From contig CAMYOD010000006.1 of NCBI GenBank assembly GCA_947259975.1, forward strand, positions 62,001 through 126,000: a stretch of 64,000 bases of DNA. The letters are read 5' to 3'. Every line of letters begins with the position of its first letter. Positions within the stretch are counted from its first letter, which is position 1. The translations under genes and the position numbers were made by a program. This stretch comes from an uncultured Gammaproteobacteria bacterium. Lineage in GTDB: Bacteria; Pseudomonadota; Gammaproteobacteria; HyVt-429. Below the pieces are notes generated by a model, which saw only the letters and a list, made by a program, of their open reading frames with translations, did not search any database and was not told the origin of the DNA. Positions 16,262-25,836 of this stretch are shown piece after piece.

Positions 16262-17068
16262 TCAGGGCATTTGCTGTATTGTCGGATCGTCGTCTACTAA
16301 GCCACCGGACTTCCCATACTGGATGCGCTTCGTAAGCCTGACCAGTGTTACATCGTAAGTGATGGTCTGTCCTGCCAACGGGTGGTTGGTATCGACGATG
16401 ACATGATCATCTGCAATCGAGGTTATTCGACCCGGCACCACGCTGTCATCGTCCTGACGTAGCTGCATGGTTCCCCCGACCCGTAATGTCTCCTTGTTAC
16501 GAATCGATGCGAGCGGCATCCGCAGAATCTTGGAGCGATCATGAACGCCATGGGCCTGTTCGGCGGTGAGCGTGAAGCGCCGCTCTTCGCCGGGCGACAT
16601 TCCATACAATGACCGCTCGAATGCACCGATCACCTTGCCGGTACCGATGCTGAAGCGCCGCGGCAACCCGGCGCGGGTCGTGTCGACGATACGGCCGTCG
16701 GGCAGACGCGCGCTCAATTGAATGGCGACGGTGTCACCGGCCGCCACGGTGGGCGGCCAGATCTTCGCGAGGCTGTTCTGCATCGCCGGTAGCCGCGTCA
16801 TACCCAGGCCGAGGATACAGCCCAGCAGGAGGCCCGCGATGCCCCAGACGAAGCCGCGGCGCCGCGCGCGGGGCTTCGCTCGTGCGGCGGATTCTGCCGG
16901 CGACGGCTGCATCGGCGTGGCTGCTCTGAGCTTCAGCGGCGTGACAAGGATGTCGGAAAGATCGATGGACTGCCCACATTCAGCGCATTCCGCGGTCGTG
17001 ACATCCGCCGAAATTTCCTTTGGCTCGACGCTGTAGCGTCTAGCGCAGTTGGGACAGGTTATTTCCAC
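16262..17068 (-). CDS. zinc-ribbon, transmembrane, FKBP/SlyD-like isomerase fusion
   Basis: A 268-residue protein with three parts. Residues 1-35 form an MJ0042-like zinc ribbon (Cys5, Cys8, Cys28, Cys31). After a Pro/Ala/Arg-rich linker, one transmembrane helix spans about 71-92 (GFVWGIAGLLLGCILGLGM). The remainder is an FKBP-type peptidyl-prolyl isomerase domain of the SlyD kind: FSIGTGKVIGAFERSLYGMS, GEERRFTLTAEQAHGVHD and DTNHPLAGQTITYDVTLVRL. Topology would place the ribbon in the cytoplasm and the isomerase in the periplasm, linking an intracellular zinc sensor-like module to extracellular folding. This arrangement is uncommon. It is alone in its transcription unit. Confidence 0.85.
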   Translation of the reverse strand: MEITCPNCARRYSVEPKEISADVTTAECAECGQSIDLSDILVTPLKLRAATPMQPSPAESAARAKPRARRRGFVWGIAGLLLGCILGLGMTRLPAMQNSLAKIWPPTVAAGDTVAIQLSARLPDGRIVDTTRAGLPRRFSIGTGKVIGAFERSLYGMSPGEERRFTLTAEQAHGVHDRSKILRMPLASIRNKETLRVGGTMQLRQDDDSVVPGRITSIADDHVIVDTNHPLAGQTITYDVTLVRLTKRIQYGKSGGLVDDDPTIQQMP

Positions 17069-17240
17069 GGCCTCTTCACCTCTGAATTACAAATTGTTGA
17101 TTATCCGATATGCACAAGCGTAACAAAATCAGACGGCCGGTATAAAGTGGTGTAGTTAATCATTATCTTATGCCCAGGAATGCTGAATATCATCTCTTTA
17201 CCAGGCAAGGGGCCGCGCCTTGATATGGCGGAATGCCGCA

Positions 17241-18560
17241 TTAACTGCCCGGCTGTACGGCGCCTATGGAAAAAGTTTCGGTACTGCTGATGTTTCTGTA
17301 CAGATGGCGCAAGGTAATTATCAGCCCGATCCAGACAACACAGATCACGATGGTGAGCCATCCGAGCTGCGCTAATGTCACCGACCAGGGCAGCCATTGG
17401 GTAAAGATCAAAATGAGCACCGATCCCGCAACCTTGAAAATCCGATAGCCCAACATATCGATCCAGGCCTTGGCCTGATAGATCAATACCGAATCGATGG
17501 GCACGTATAGAAGCTCTTTCGAGGCCCGGTTGATGGAATACGACAGCCCGCGATCGCAGATCTTCATTATCATCGCCGGCCCCAGTGCCGGTAGGGCCAT
17601 GAACGCGATCGCGCTGAGGCCCAGCGCCACCGGCTGCACCAACAGCCCGGCGATAACCCCCAACCCGCGGTGCACGAGTGGAGTCAGGATAAGGTTTACC
17701 GATATCGAAACCAGCCCCAGAATACTGAAAAACACCGACAGAAATGCAGTGCGGGCTTCCTGTTCGCTGTACACCCTTTCCACCGTCTTGAGAAACTGAA
17801 ATTCGACGATAGGTTGCGCGAGCTGGGCGAGCAACAACAATGTCGCAATGAGTAGCAGATAGCGATTCGACGCCAGTGCGCGCCAGCTGGGTGCCTGGTG
17901 TGCTGTCCGAATTTCGGCTGCGTGATCGCTTTCCTCGTACAGTCCGAGACGCCGCATCGTCATCGTGAGCGCATAGATAATCGTGATGATCGCCGCTGCC
18001 ACGAGAAGTAGATCGGGAGTTTTGAGCGGCGTGTAGTAGATGAGGGCGGCGGCAATGGCACCACCGGCAACACCACCGATCAAGCCGCCGGTACCGACAA
18101 TCCCGTACCAACGCTTCCCGTCGCGCGTGTTGTAGAGGCTGTTGGTGAGGCTCCAAAACTGCTCGACCAACACTACGCCGATGATGTCCACGAAGACATA
18201 AAAGGCCATGGCCACGGCGCTGCCAGGCTGCAACAGGGCCAGCCGGAACCCCAGCAGACAGGCCACGAAGACCAGGCATGATGTCAGTACCACGCGGTCA
18301 CGCGGATAGCGGGCGACCCAGCGGTGGTAGAACAACATCGCGATCCCCAGCACCAGCGCCGTCAAAATCCACACATACGGCAGTCGGTCGGCGCCCAGAT
18401 GCTCGATAAACAGGGATCGGCTGGCCGGTTTTAGCTGATAGTAGGCGGTGATAATCAGGAAGAAATCCGCGAACAAGAAGGCCGCGCGAAGGGCTAAACT
18501 TCGCTTAGGACGCCCGTTTTCAGGCGCTAAACCCGTGTCAATGGTAGGGCTATTTCCCAT
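17241..18560 (-). CDS. Npt1/Npt2-like (ATP/ADP translocase-related) MFS transporter
   Basis: A 439-residue protein with about twelve hydrophobic segments. The stretch AAFLFADFFLIITAYYQLKPASRSLFIEHLG near the N-terminus and DRGLSYSINRASKELLYVPI near residue 345 are characteristic of the Npt1/Npt2 nucleotide-carrier clan and its bacterial relatives of unknown substrate. These relatives are found in free-living bacteria, so energy parasitism should not be assumed; several have been linked only to membrane or envelope functions. It diverges from the serine-hydrolase gene at 18637 with 76 bases between the starts. Confidence 0.8.
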   Translation of the reverse strand: MGNSPTIDTGLAPENGRPKRSLALRAAFLFADFFLIITAYYQLKPASRSLFIEHLGADRLPYVWILTALVLGIAMLFYHRWVARYPRDRVVLTSCLVFVACLLGFRLALLQPGSAVAMAFYVFVDIIGVVLVEQFWSLTNSLYNTRDGKRWYGIVGTGGLIGGVAGGAIAAALIYYTPLKTPDLLLVAAAIITIIYALTMTMRRLGLYEESDHAAEIRTAHQAPSWRALASNRYLLLIATLLLLAQLAQPIVEFQFLKTVERVYSEQEARTAFLSVFFSILGLVSISVNLILTPLVHRGLGVIAGLLVQPVALGLSAIAFMALPALGPAMIMKICDRGLSYSINRASKELLYVPIDSVLIYQAKAWIDMLGYRIFKVAGSVLILIFTQWLPWSVTLAQLGWLTIVICVVWIGLIITLRHLYRNISSTETFSIGAVQPGS

Positions 18561-18636
18561 TATGGCGAATATGCATTAACATGCCCGGCGTCGTTCATCG
18601 GCCGGAGGGCCGAGAAGTATTACTACAGAGTGATTT

Positions 18637-19554
18637 ATGCAGAAGTTGTTTGTTAGTTGGTCACTGACCCTACTTTTTACAACTCTAGTAATTAGCCCCA
18701 ACGTCTTCGCCGATCCTGTATTTCCCGCGCTGCGGGACAGCCAGGATGCGGTCCTGCAGGACGGTTTGGAGCGCTCGCTGGGCGAGCTGGGCCTGCAGTC
18801 GGCGTCCCGGCGCGGCACATTGTCTGTGGCGCTGGTCGACATCTCTGATTCCAGGCGTCCGCGCATGGCGGCGGTCAACGGTGATCGCATGGTGTACGCC
18901 GCCAGTCTGCCGAAGATCGCGATTCTGCTCGGCGCCTATGCGCGTCACGCCGACGGTCAGCTGACCCTGGATGCTAACACGCGTGCGACCCTGACTCGTA
19001 TGATTCGCAGATCATCCAACACGGCGGCGACCGAGATGTTCAATCGCGTCGGTCCTGCCTACCTGGCCGAGGTGTTGCAGTCGCCGGAATACCAATTGTA
19101 TGACCCAAGCCACAACGGTGGGCTATGGGTCGGCAAACCCTATGGCAAGGGCCAGGCCTGGAAGCGCGATCCGCTGCACAATCTGTCCCACGGCGCGACC
19201 GCGCTGCAGACGGCACGTTTCCTTTATCTGCTCGCGACCGATCGCCTGGTGTCCGCGGACGCGAGTCGTGAAATGAAAGACATGCTTTCCAGACCTGCAA
19301 TCAAGCACAAGTTTGTCAAAGGTCTGGCCCACCACCGACCGGGATCGCAAATTTTTCGTAAATCCGGTACCTGGCGCAACTGGCATGCGGACGCCGCCAT
19401 CGTCGAGCGGGACGGGCGCCGCTATATCGCCGTTGCCCTGGCCGAGGATCCCAAGGGTGGCGCCTGGTTAAGTCGCCTCATTGTGGCACTGGATGATCTG
19501 GTTGTTGCGACGTCGCCGGCGCAGGTGGCACTTGCGGATGGCGCGATTCAATAA
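18637..19554 (+). CDS. exported class A beta-lactamase-like serine hydrolase
   Basis: A 305-residue protein with a signal peptide (cleavage after ISPNVFA). The penicillin-recognising fold motifs are present: SLPK at 90-93 (nucleophile Ser90), SSN at 126-128 and KSG at 242-244. The class A general-base Glu motif is not obvious, and the neighbour is of the same kind, so a peptidoglycan-related hydrolase or a non-lactamase relative is more likely than drug resistance. Its last 77 bases overlap the end of the convergent hydrolase gene on the other strand. It diverges from the Npt-like gene. Confidence 0.85.
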   Translation: MQKLFVSWSLTLLFTTLVISPNVFADPVFPALRDSQDAVLQDGLERSLGELGLQSASRRGTLSVALVDISDSRRPRMAAVNGDRMVYAASLPKIAILLGAYARHADGQLTLDANTRATLTRMIRRSSNTAATEMFNRVGPAYLAEVLQSPEYQLYDPSHNGGLWVGKPYGKGQAWKRDPLHNLSHGATALQTARFLYLLATDRLVSADASREMKDMLSRPAIKHKFVKGLAHHRPGSQIFRKSGTWRNWHADAAIVERDGRRYIAVALAEDPKGGAWLSRLIVALDDLVVATSPAQVALADGAIQ

Positions 19555-20797
19555 AGCGATGTAAACGCGTCGCCAGCGTCTGGTGCGCGACCGCCGAGTT
19601 TTCCCGCAATACGTTAGACATCACTGTCACTATATAGAACAGGCGACCTTCGCCTGCCGGCGATTCGACGGTGGCTACGGAATTCATCCAGTTGACGACG
19701 TTCCCCTTATATTTTCCGCAATTGAAGTCCGCCTCCGGCTTACATTTGTAGTATGAGCCGGATTTGAAGTACACCGCGGCGTGCGCGAGTGCCGGCGCGG
19801 ACGCATAACGTATCCGCCGTTGCGTCATATAGAGGAGTCGCTTGATTTCCCGGCTCGAGAACGCGTCCACCAGCCTGCCTTGTTCCAGCAGCAACATGTA
19901 ACGCAATAGTTGTTCCGGTGTGGCGTAGCTATTGACTCCCGGAACGCGGCGCTTGCCGGTATTTGTAAAGAAGCTGCCTTGACGGATTTGCGCGAGATCC
20001 AGGCCGTTGCGTGTCACCGGGTCCTGCATCACACGTGCCAGCAGTGTGGCCAGTTGTGCCTTGGGTGTCGTTGCGAAGAACGCCTGGGCGTCTGGCTCGG
20101 ACACCGGGTAGTCGCGGCCGAAGTGACCCAGCAGTAACGCATGCCGCATCACCATGCTGGCGGCTGCATTGGAGCTGGCGGATAGCATCCAGTCCAGGTA
20201 GGTCCATAGGCTCGCCGTATCCCCCTTTTGCAGGGGACGCCAGCGCAGACGCCGGGCCGCGGCATCCCAAAACGGTACCTTGTGATGGTCGTACCAGATG
20301 AAGTCATCGGCGACCACAATGGACTCTCGCAGCACCTTTTCCCGCGCCGGGATATCGTCCGGATAGGTATCGGCCAAGGCCTGAAACAGTGCGAGCGCGA
20401 CCAGGATCTTGCCGACACTGCCCGGGCTGTAGCGCGCCTTGGCATTGTGCTGGCCGTAGCGCGGATTTTCCGGGTCGCTCAGATCGAGCACCGCGACACC
20501 GTAGTTTGCCGCGTCTCCGCCCAGGAGCTGGCGGATCTTCCGGCTCAATTCCGCATCTGTTTGGGGCAGGGTTACGGTCCGGCCGGTGAGTCGTGGCGTT
20601 ACCGCATCGAGGGGCAAGGTGGCACCGGTTGGTTGCCGTGGCCCGCGTATTTCGCCGGCGTGCGCGAGGCGATAGCCCTCGAGCCGCGCGATACCGGTGT
20701 AGCTGTCGCCGTCGAGGGGGTAGGCCCAGGTGTTGCATGCCGGGGTCGTCCACAGCACCAGTAATGCAAGCGAGCAGAAAATTCCGCTCGATCTCAT
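19478..20797 (-). CDS. exported serine hydrolase, beta-lactamase/transpeptidase-like
   Basis: A 439-residue exported protein with an N-terminal hydrophobic signal (IFCSLALLVLWTTPACNTWA). The serine-hydrolase motifs are SVGK at 127-130, SSN at 208-210 and KSGSY further on, in the same order as in the convergent neighbour. A segment containing KCKPEADFNCGKYKGN follows KSG and may form a disulfide loop. The start ATG overlaps the stop of the dikinase-like gene (ATGA, 20794-20797), so the two are translationally coupled. The 3' end is antisense to the last 77 bases of the other serine hydrolase. The C-terminus is Pro-rich and probably disordered. Confidence 0.83.
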   Translation of the reverse strand: MRSSGIFCSLALLVLWTTPACNTWAYPLDGDSYTGIARLEGYRLAHAGEIRGPRQPTGATLPLDAVTPRLTGRTVTLPQTDAELSRKIRQLLGGDAANYGVAVLDLSDPENPRYGQHNAKARYSPGSVGKILVALALFQALADTYPDDIPAREKVLRESIVVADDFIWYDHHKVPFWDAAARRLRWRPLQKGDTASLWTYLDWMLSASSNAAASMVMRHALLLGHFGRDYPVSEPDAQAFFATTPKAQLATLLARVMQDPVTRNGLDLAQIRQGSFFTNTGKRRVPGVNSYATPEQLLRYMLLLEQGRLVDAFSSREIKRLLYMTQRRIRYASAPALAHAAVYFKSGSYYKCKPEADFNCGKYKGNVVNWMNSVATVESPAGEGRLFYIVTVMSNVLRENSAVAHQTLATRLHRFIESRHPQVPPAPATSQQPDHPVPQ

Positions 20798-23709
20798 GAT
20801 GTGGTGGCCGGTTCGGTCATATCCACCTCGCGCTCACCGGCGCGTTCGCGCGCCGCGTCCATTTGCATGAGATAACGGGTTCGCCGCGCATGTTTTGCCT
20901 GCACAAACGGGCGCACCTGAAACAGGGCCAGCTTACCATCCTGGAAGCCGAATTCGATATCCAGGGGTACTGGATTACCGTCTCCATCTCGCGCCATTTC
21001 GAGACGCTGATCAATATCGACCGCAAGCCTGCGCAAGACGTCTATTTCATCCGCGCTCAGCACGTAGTCCCGACCGCTGGCCGCTGTTCGTCTGATACCT
21101 CCCTCGGAATGCAATCCACGCTTCTCGGGGGAGGTGGCCTGCGCCAGCAGTACCACCTGGCCGTTTGTGCGATGTATGCGTAGCTCCTCGGCGGATTGTC
21201 CGGTGACCGCACCACCGATGCCCTCGTTCACCGCAATCGAAAGCCACTGATCACCACCGGTGTCGACGTCAACCGTGACCAGTACGCCGGATTTTTCTAC
21301 CGCTACGCTGCGCATCAATAGCACGTATGGGTAGACATAGTCCGGCTGCGCCATACGCGCCTGACGCCAGGCATAGGCTCGTTTGGTGAAGGGTGACGCC
21401 CACACGCTGGAAATCGCGCGCAGTACATTCTCGAAACCGACCACATGCGGGACCGTGAGGTTGAGCCCGGCACCCGTGAAGTTTGGTAAGTCTTCCACAT
21501 TCGTATCACTGCGTACGAAGACACCGTAACTGCGATCCGGCCCCAGGACTCGCTCCAGCGCCCTGCGCAAATGCGCTCGGAACTCCGCGCTCGGTTCGGC
21601 GGTCAGGATCCACTGCCGCAAGCGTCGGAGAAAGCGGTCGACACGCTGTTCCTGTTGTGCCGGTATATCCGCCAGTTCGTCGATCCACTCATATTCAGAT
21701 CGTATCCAGTCAAACATCCGCGGGCCGCCCGGTTCAAACGGGCGCTCCAGGAGCGCGTGGAATACGCCGAAGGGGATCACGATGCCGTCACTGACAGCAT
21801 CGGGAAAGTGGTGTTTCAGTTCGCCGAGGTTGGCGGCCTTCGGACCGACCCACTGGCCGGAGTTTTCCGCGCGCAGCTCGTCAAGCGAAAGCGGCGTCAC
21901 CCGCGAGGTGTCCAGTCGCTTGAGATCCGGTTCCAGATTGAGACCAGGTGTCGGCCGGACGGTGCCGAAAACCTGATCCCATTCCGGGCCGTCCGCAGCA
22001 AGCTGCACGATGCCGCCCGGACTGACAGCGAGGACCACTGCCTGGTTCATATGCCGCTCGATATCCGCACGCCAGCGCGTATCGACCACCGCGTTGGGAA
22101 TGGACAAGTTGCGTGCCAGTAACTGAACATGAGAGAGGGTATTGCCCGCACCCTGGGTGAGAATGCCCGCCACCGGCGGGAGGTTGGCGCGAGTTTCGCT
22201 GAGCAAATATATTCCCTTTGGGTCCGATATCGGTTCACGCCCGGATCGCAGCACGCCGCGTGCCAGACCGGGATTGAGTGCGTGCAGCCCCGCGTGTATC
22301 GGCTCGCTGAAAAGTCTATGGGACACGCCCAGTAGGCCATTCGCATCACGCACCAGGCTCTCTGTGACGGCGGCGTAAAATAGCAGCGGTGAGCCACGCA
22401 GACGGTCCTGCAGATAGCCCGACACCAGGGGTTCCAATTTCGCGAGGTGATCGACGGTAGCGCCGAAATGAAACTTCAATGTCTGATCCGCCCAGCGGGA
22501 CGCACGGGCCAGGTAACTTGTCTGCTCACGATAGGCGGCCAGCGGCACCGAGCCGTCGTGCAGTGAGGCCAGGGCCTGACTCAATGCCACCTGTTGGCGC
22601 GCAGACAGGAAGCCGATGCCGTAAAGTGCGTCGACCGCCGACGCCAGCCAGGTAACCCGATCGTGTCGTGTGGCCCGTTCGAGTTCGCTTTGCAACGTGC
22701 TGGCGGAGACGAATGCCGCCTGTTCCAGCAACAGGCCTGCATCCATGGCCTGCAAGCGCGTCGTTGCGCGTGCGATATTCGAGAACCGCTGCCGGATGGT
22801 CTTGAGCGCATCGCCACTGGCGGCCAACCGCGCGGCTGGCTGCGCCGAGGTCTGTAATACCTTCGCCGTCCGCCGCAGGTTCGCCGCAAGATCGGTGTCA
22901 CTGACTTTGCGCGCGAGCTGCAAAATACTTTCCGCGATGTCTGTTTGATAAACCTTCTCAATCGTACGCGCCAGCCGTTCCAGGTCCTCGAGCTGTTTCG
23001 CGGGTTCGCGATCTTCGGCGAACCGACGCACGGTTTCGGCGTCGCCGGCCTCGGGTTGGATATGGATCTTGTTGCGTATCTGCTCGAAGGCGGCATCCTG
23101 TTCCGCGATTCGTGTGGCGAGATCGCGCATGCGCGCAACCGTCGCGGTTTCCTGTTGGTGGGGCAGGAGGCGCACGGCCTCTCTGACCAGCGCGAAGCGA
23201 TCGCGATGCCAGCTTGGATCGGTCAATAATTCGGTCAGGATATTGCGCGCGGCGGCAGATTCGTCTTCCATCTGTAACGCGCCGCGGTAAAAGCGTGCAC
23301 GCCGAAAAATCCAGCCATCGTCGATTTGTATCAGGTACTGTTCCAGCAGGATTTGCTTGAGTTTGTCGGGCCCGCGCGCCGGCAGTTGAAAATCCGCCAC
23401 ATCCAGTTCGGCCAGCACATTGGCAATCGTGAAACCGGCGGCACGAATCTGCCGCGTGCGCTCACTCCATTCCCCATGTTGGATGCCGCCGCCGTGGGGT
23501 ACGCAGGCACCGGCCTTTGGTGGCAGGCTGACACCGTCGGCGCAATACCAGCGGACGCGCCAGAACGGACCTTTTTCATCCTGTTTCATCGATACAATCC
23601 ACTCGCGAAAGCGGTTTGAATCGACGTCCGGTGATTCTGCGGCCTGGACGGCGCAAAGCGGGACAGCGGCGATAATCAGAGCAAGCCAGGCGACTCGAAG
23701 TGCACGCAT
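20794..23709 (-). CDS. exported glucan water dikinase-like phosphohistidine/ATP-grasp protein
   Basis: A 971-residue protein with a signal peptide (LRVAWLALIIAAVPLCAVQA). Residues 30-480 are mostly helical and unrecognised. About 495-560 is a PEP-synthase-type phosphohistidine domain: GILTQGAGNTLSHVQLLARN, with His527 the expected phospho-acceptor. About 615-955 is the PPDK N-terminal ATP-grasp domain: GPKAANLGEL, VFVRSDTNVEDLPNFTGAGL, SSVWASPFTKRAYAWR and the final LDIEFGFQDGKLALFQVRPF. Order His domain then ATP domain is that of plant glucan water dikinase, not of PEP synthase or PPDK. Export of an ATP-dependent dikinase is puzzling. The gene is coupled to the serine hydrolase downstream. 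Substrate unknown. Confidence 0.82.
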   Translation of the reverse strand: MRALRVAWLALIIAAVPLCAVQAAESPDVDSNRFREWIVSMKQDEKGPFWRVRWYCADGVSLPPKAGACVPHGGGIQHGEWSERTRQIRAAGFTIANVLAELDVADFQLPARGPDKLKQILLEQYLIQIDDGWIFRRARFYRGALQMEDESAAARNILTELLTDPSWHRDRFALVREAVRLLPHQQETATVARMRDLATRIAEQDAAFEQIRNKIHIQPEAGDAETVRRFAEDREPAKQLEDLERLARTIEKVYQTDIAESILQLARKVSDTDLAANLRRTAKVLQTSAQPAARLAASGDALKTIRQRFSNIARATTRLQAMDAGLLLEQAAFVSASTLQSELERATRHDRVTWLASAVDALYGIGFLSARQQVALSQALASLHDGSVPLAAYREQTSYLARASRWADQTLKFHFGATVDHLAKLEPLVSGYLQDRLRGSPLLFYAAVTESLVRDANGLLGVSHRLFSEPIHAGLHALNPGLARGVLRSGREPISDPKGIYLLSETRANLPPVAGILTQGAGNTLSHVQLLARNLSIPNAVVDTRWRADIERHMNQAVVLAVSPGGIVQLAADGPEWDQVFGTVRPTPGLNLEPDLKRLDTSRVTPLSLDELRAENSGQWVGPKAANLGELKHHFPDAVSDGIVIPFGVFHALLERPFEPGGPRMFDWIRSEYEWIDELADIPAQQEQRVDRFLRRLRQWILTAEPSAEFRAHLRRALERVLGPDRSYGVFVRSDTNVEDLPNFTGAGLNLTVPHVVGFENVLRAISSVWASPFTKRAYAWRQARMAQPDYVYPYVLLMRSVAVEKSGVLVTVDVDTGGDQWLSIAVNEGIGGAVTGQSAEELRIHRTNGQVVLLAQATSPEKRGLHSEGGIRRTAASGRDYVLSADEIDVLRRLAVDIDQRLEMARDGDGNPVPLDIEFGFQDGKLALFQVRPFVQAKHARRTRYLMQMDAARERAGEREVDMTEPATTS

Positions 23710-23951
23710 GAATCTATCTTTTAATTGCCCAGGACGGATGGAGTGACGATGGAATTCCGGTCAAACGGTGCCAATTCCAGGATCTTTCAACAGACTAATG
23801 AGGGGGCAAGCAAGGTGTCAACCTTAGGCGCCTGCCCGGCGCCGCCCCCGGGCCGTGGCGGTCCGGATCGCCGCCGCGCGGTATACCGCACGGCGACCAT
23901 CTTTTGCTGTACAATGCGCCCCCTTCCAACGAGATCCCGCGAAGTCAGTCC

Positions 23952-25769
23952 GTGATTGAGAACCTGCGTAATATCGCCATCATCGCCCACGTCGACCATG
24001 GCAAGACCACCCTGGTGGACAAGCTGCTGCAACAGTCCGGCACCCTCGAGGTGCGCGGCGACGTGCAGGAGCGGGTCATGGATTCAAACGATCTCGAAAA
24101 GGAGCGCGGTATCACCATTCTCGCGAAGAACACCGCGATCGAATGGAACGACTACCGTATCAACATCGTCGACACGCCGGGTCACGCCGATTTCGGTGGT
24201 GAGGTGGAACGGGTGTTGTCGATGGTGGATTCCGTGTTGCTGCTGGTGGACGCGGTTGACGGACCCATGCCACAGACGCGTTTTGTCACGCACAAGGCCT
24301 TGCAGCGCGGCCTGCATCCGATCGTGGTGATCAACAAGATCGATCGGCCCGGCGCGCGCCCCGGTTGGGTTTTGGATCAGACCTTCGACCTGTTCGATCG
24401 CCTCGGCGCCACCGACGAGCAACTTGATTTCCCTGTGGTGTACGCCTCGGCGCTCAACGGCTATGCGAGTCTGGAGGCGGATGTGCAGTCCGGTGATATG
24501 CAACCCTTGTTTGATGCGATTGTCGAACATGTGCATGCCCCGCAGGTTGATCCCAATGGCCCGCTGCAGATGCAAGTCAGTTCATTGGATTACAGCAGCT
24601 ACGTCGGCGTCATCGGTATCGGCCGTATCACGCGTGGACAGCTGGCGACCAACACGCCGGTGGTGGTGGTCGATCACGACGGCAATCGCAGCAATGGACG
24701 TGTGCTGCAGGTATTCGGTTTCCTCGGTCTCGAGCGCACGGAGGTGCCGCAAGCCCAGGCCGGCGACATTATTGCATTTACCGGTATCGAGGGTTTGAAC
24801 ATCTCCGATACCTTGTGCGACCCGGCGTGTGTCGAGGCTTTGTCGCCGCTTACAGTGGACGAGCCCACCGTAAGCATGACCTTCCAGGTGAACAATTCAC
24901 CGTTTTCCGGCAAGGACGGCAAGTTCGTGACTTCGCGGCAGATTCGCGAGCGCCTGCATAAGGAACTAATTCACAACGTTGCTCTACGGGTGGAAGACAC
25001 CGAGGATCCGGATAAATTCAAGGTATCCGGGCGTGGCGAGCTGCATCTGTCGATCCTCATCGAGAATATGCGGCGCGAAGGCTACGAGTTGGGTGTCTCG
25101 CGCCCGGAAGTCATCATCCATGAAGTGGACGGCAACAAGGAAGAGCCTTACGAACAACTGACCGTGGACGTGGAAGAAACTCACCAGGGCGCGGTAATGG
25201 AGAAACTCGGCGAGCGTGGCGGCGAGCTCAAGGATATGGCGCCGGACGGCAAGGGTCGGGTACGTCTGGACTATATTATTCCGGCCCGCGGCCTGATCGG
25301 CTTCCGCACCGAGTTTCTCACCGCCACCCAGGGCACAGGCCTTATTTATAGTATCTTCGATCACTATGGGCCGCTGAAACCGGGGGAGATCGGTCAGCGC
25401 ATCAACGGGGTGTTGATCTCCATGAGCCCGGGCAAGGCCCTGGCGTATGCCTTATTCAATTTGCAGGAACGTGGCCGCTTGTTTATTGGTCATGGCGAGG
25501 AGGTCTACGAGGGCATGATCATCGGTATGCATTCCCGCGACAACGATCTGGTCGTCAATCCGCTCAAGGCCAAGCAGCTCACCAATATCCGCGCCGCCGG
25601 TTCCGACGAGAATATTCTGCTCACGCCCCCGATTCAGATGTCGCTGGAGCAGGCATTGGAATTCATCGACGACGACGAGCTCGTGGAAGTGACACCCAAC
25701 CACATCCGTCTGCGCAAGAAACTCCTCAAGGAGCATGAGCGCAAGAAGGCGTCACGCATGGTTGGCTAG
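23952..25769 (+). CDS. typA: ribosome-associated GTPase TypA/BipA
   Basis: Translational GTPase of 605 residues, close to the 607 of E. coli. The GTG at 23952 is chosen because it gives [20 protein letters not shown], the family N-terminus; the frame is open 16 codons further up without family similarity. G1 is AHVDHGKT, G2 lies around [13 protein letters not shown]3 is DTPGH and G4 is NKIDR. Domain 2, the two EF-G-like alpha/beta domains and the BipA-specific C-terminus ([20 protein letters not shown]) are complete. BipA assists 50S assembly and stress or low-temperature growth. A TACAAT at 23910-23915 may be its -10 element. A 25-bp perfect hairpin follows the stop. Confidence 0.96.
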   Translation: MIENLRNIAIIAHVDHGKTTLVDKLLQQSGTLEVRGDVQERVMDSNDLEKERGITILAKNTAIEWNDYRINIVDTPGHADFGGEVERVLSMVDSVLLLVDAVDGPMPQTRFVTHKALQRGLHPIVVINKIDRPGARPGWVLDQTFDLFDRLGATDEQLDFPVVYASALNGYASLEADVQSGDMQPLFDAIVEHVHAPQVDPNGPLQMQVSSLDYSSYVGVIGIGRITRGQLATNTPVVVVDHDGNRSNGRVLQVFGFLGLERTEVPQAQAGDIIAFTGIEGLNISDTLCDPACVEALSPLTVDEPTVSMTFQVNNSPFSGKDGKFVTSRQIRERLHKELIHNVALRVEDTEDPDKFKVSGRGELHLSILIENMRREGYELGVSRPEVIIHEVDGNKEEPYEQLTVDVEETHQGAVMEKLGERGGELKDMAPDGKGRVRLDYIIPARGLIGFRTEFLTATQGTGLIYSIFDHYGPLKPGEIGQRINGVLISMSPGKALAYALFNLQERGRLFIGHGEEVYEGMIIGMHSRDNDLVVNPLKAKQLTNIRAAGSDENILLTPPIQMSLEQALEFIDDDELVEVTPNHIRLRKKLLKEHERKKASRMVG

Positions 25770-25782
25770 TTAGCAGAAAAGG

Positions 25783-25836
25783 CAGAAAAGGGGACATTCT
25801 ACTTTTTACTAAAAAAGTAGAATGTCCCCTTTTCTG
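25783..25836. repeat. 25-bp perfect inverted repeat, bidirectional terminator or REP-like palindrome
   Basis: Arms 25783-25807 and 25812-25836 are perfectly complementary with a four-base loop. Each arm carries GGGGACATTCTAC flanked by A-rich and T-rich ends, so both strands give a stem with a U-rich end. It sits between the stops of convergent typA and the DUF1223 gene and touches the latter's stop codon. It is longer and more perfect than a normal terminator, and GGGGACA-type palindromes of this look recur as dispersed repeats in some gammaproteobacteria (memory-based impression). Confidence 0.75.

Noticed and set aside
17101..18279. Minus-strand frame of 392 codons overlapping the Npt-like gene
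   Set aside because: It is the +1/-1 frame of a gene with clear transmembrane segments; its own product is Arg/His/Ser-rich and featureless.
18637..20797. Antibiotic-resistance beta-lactamases
   Set aside because: Both have the serine-hydrolase motifs, but the class A general-base motif is not evident and both look like chromosomal envelope enzymes, so no resistance call is made.
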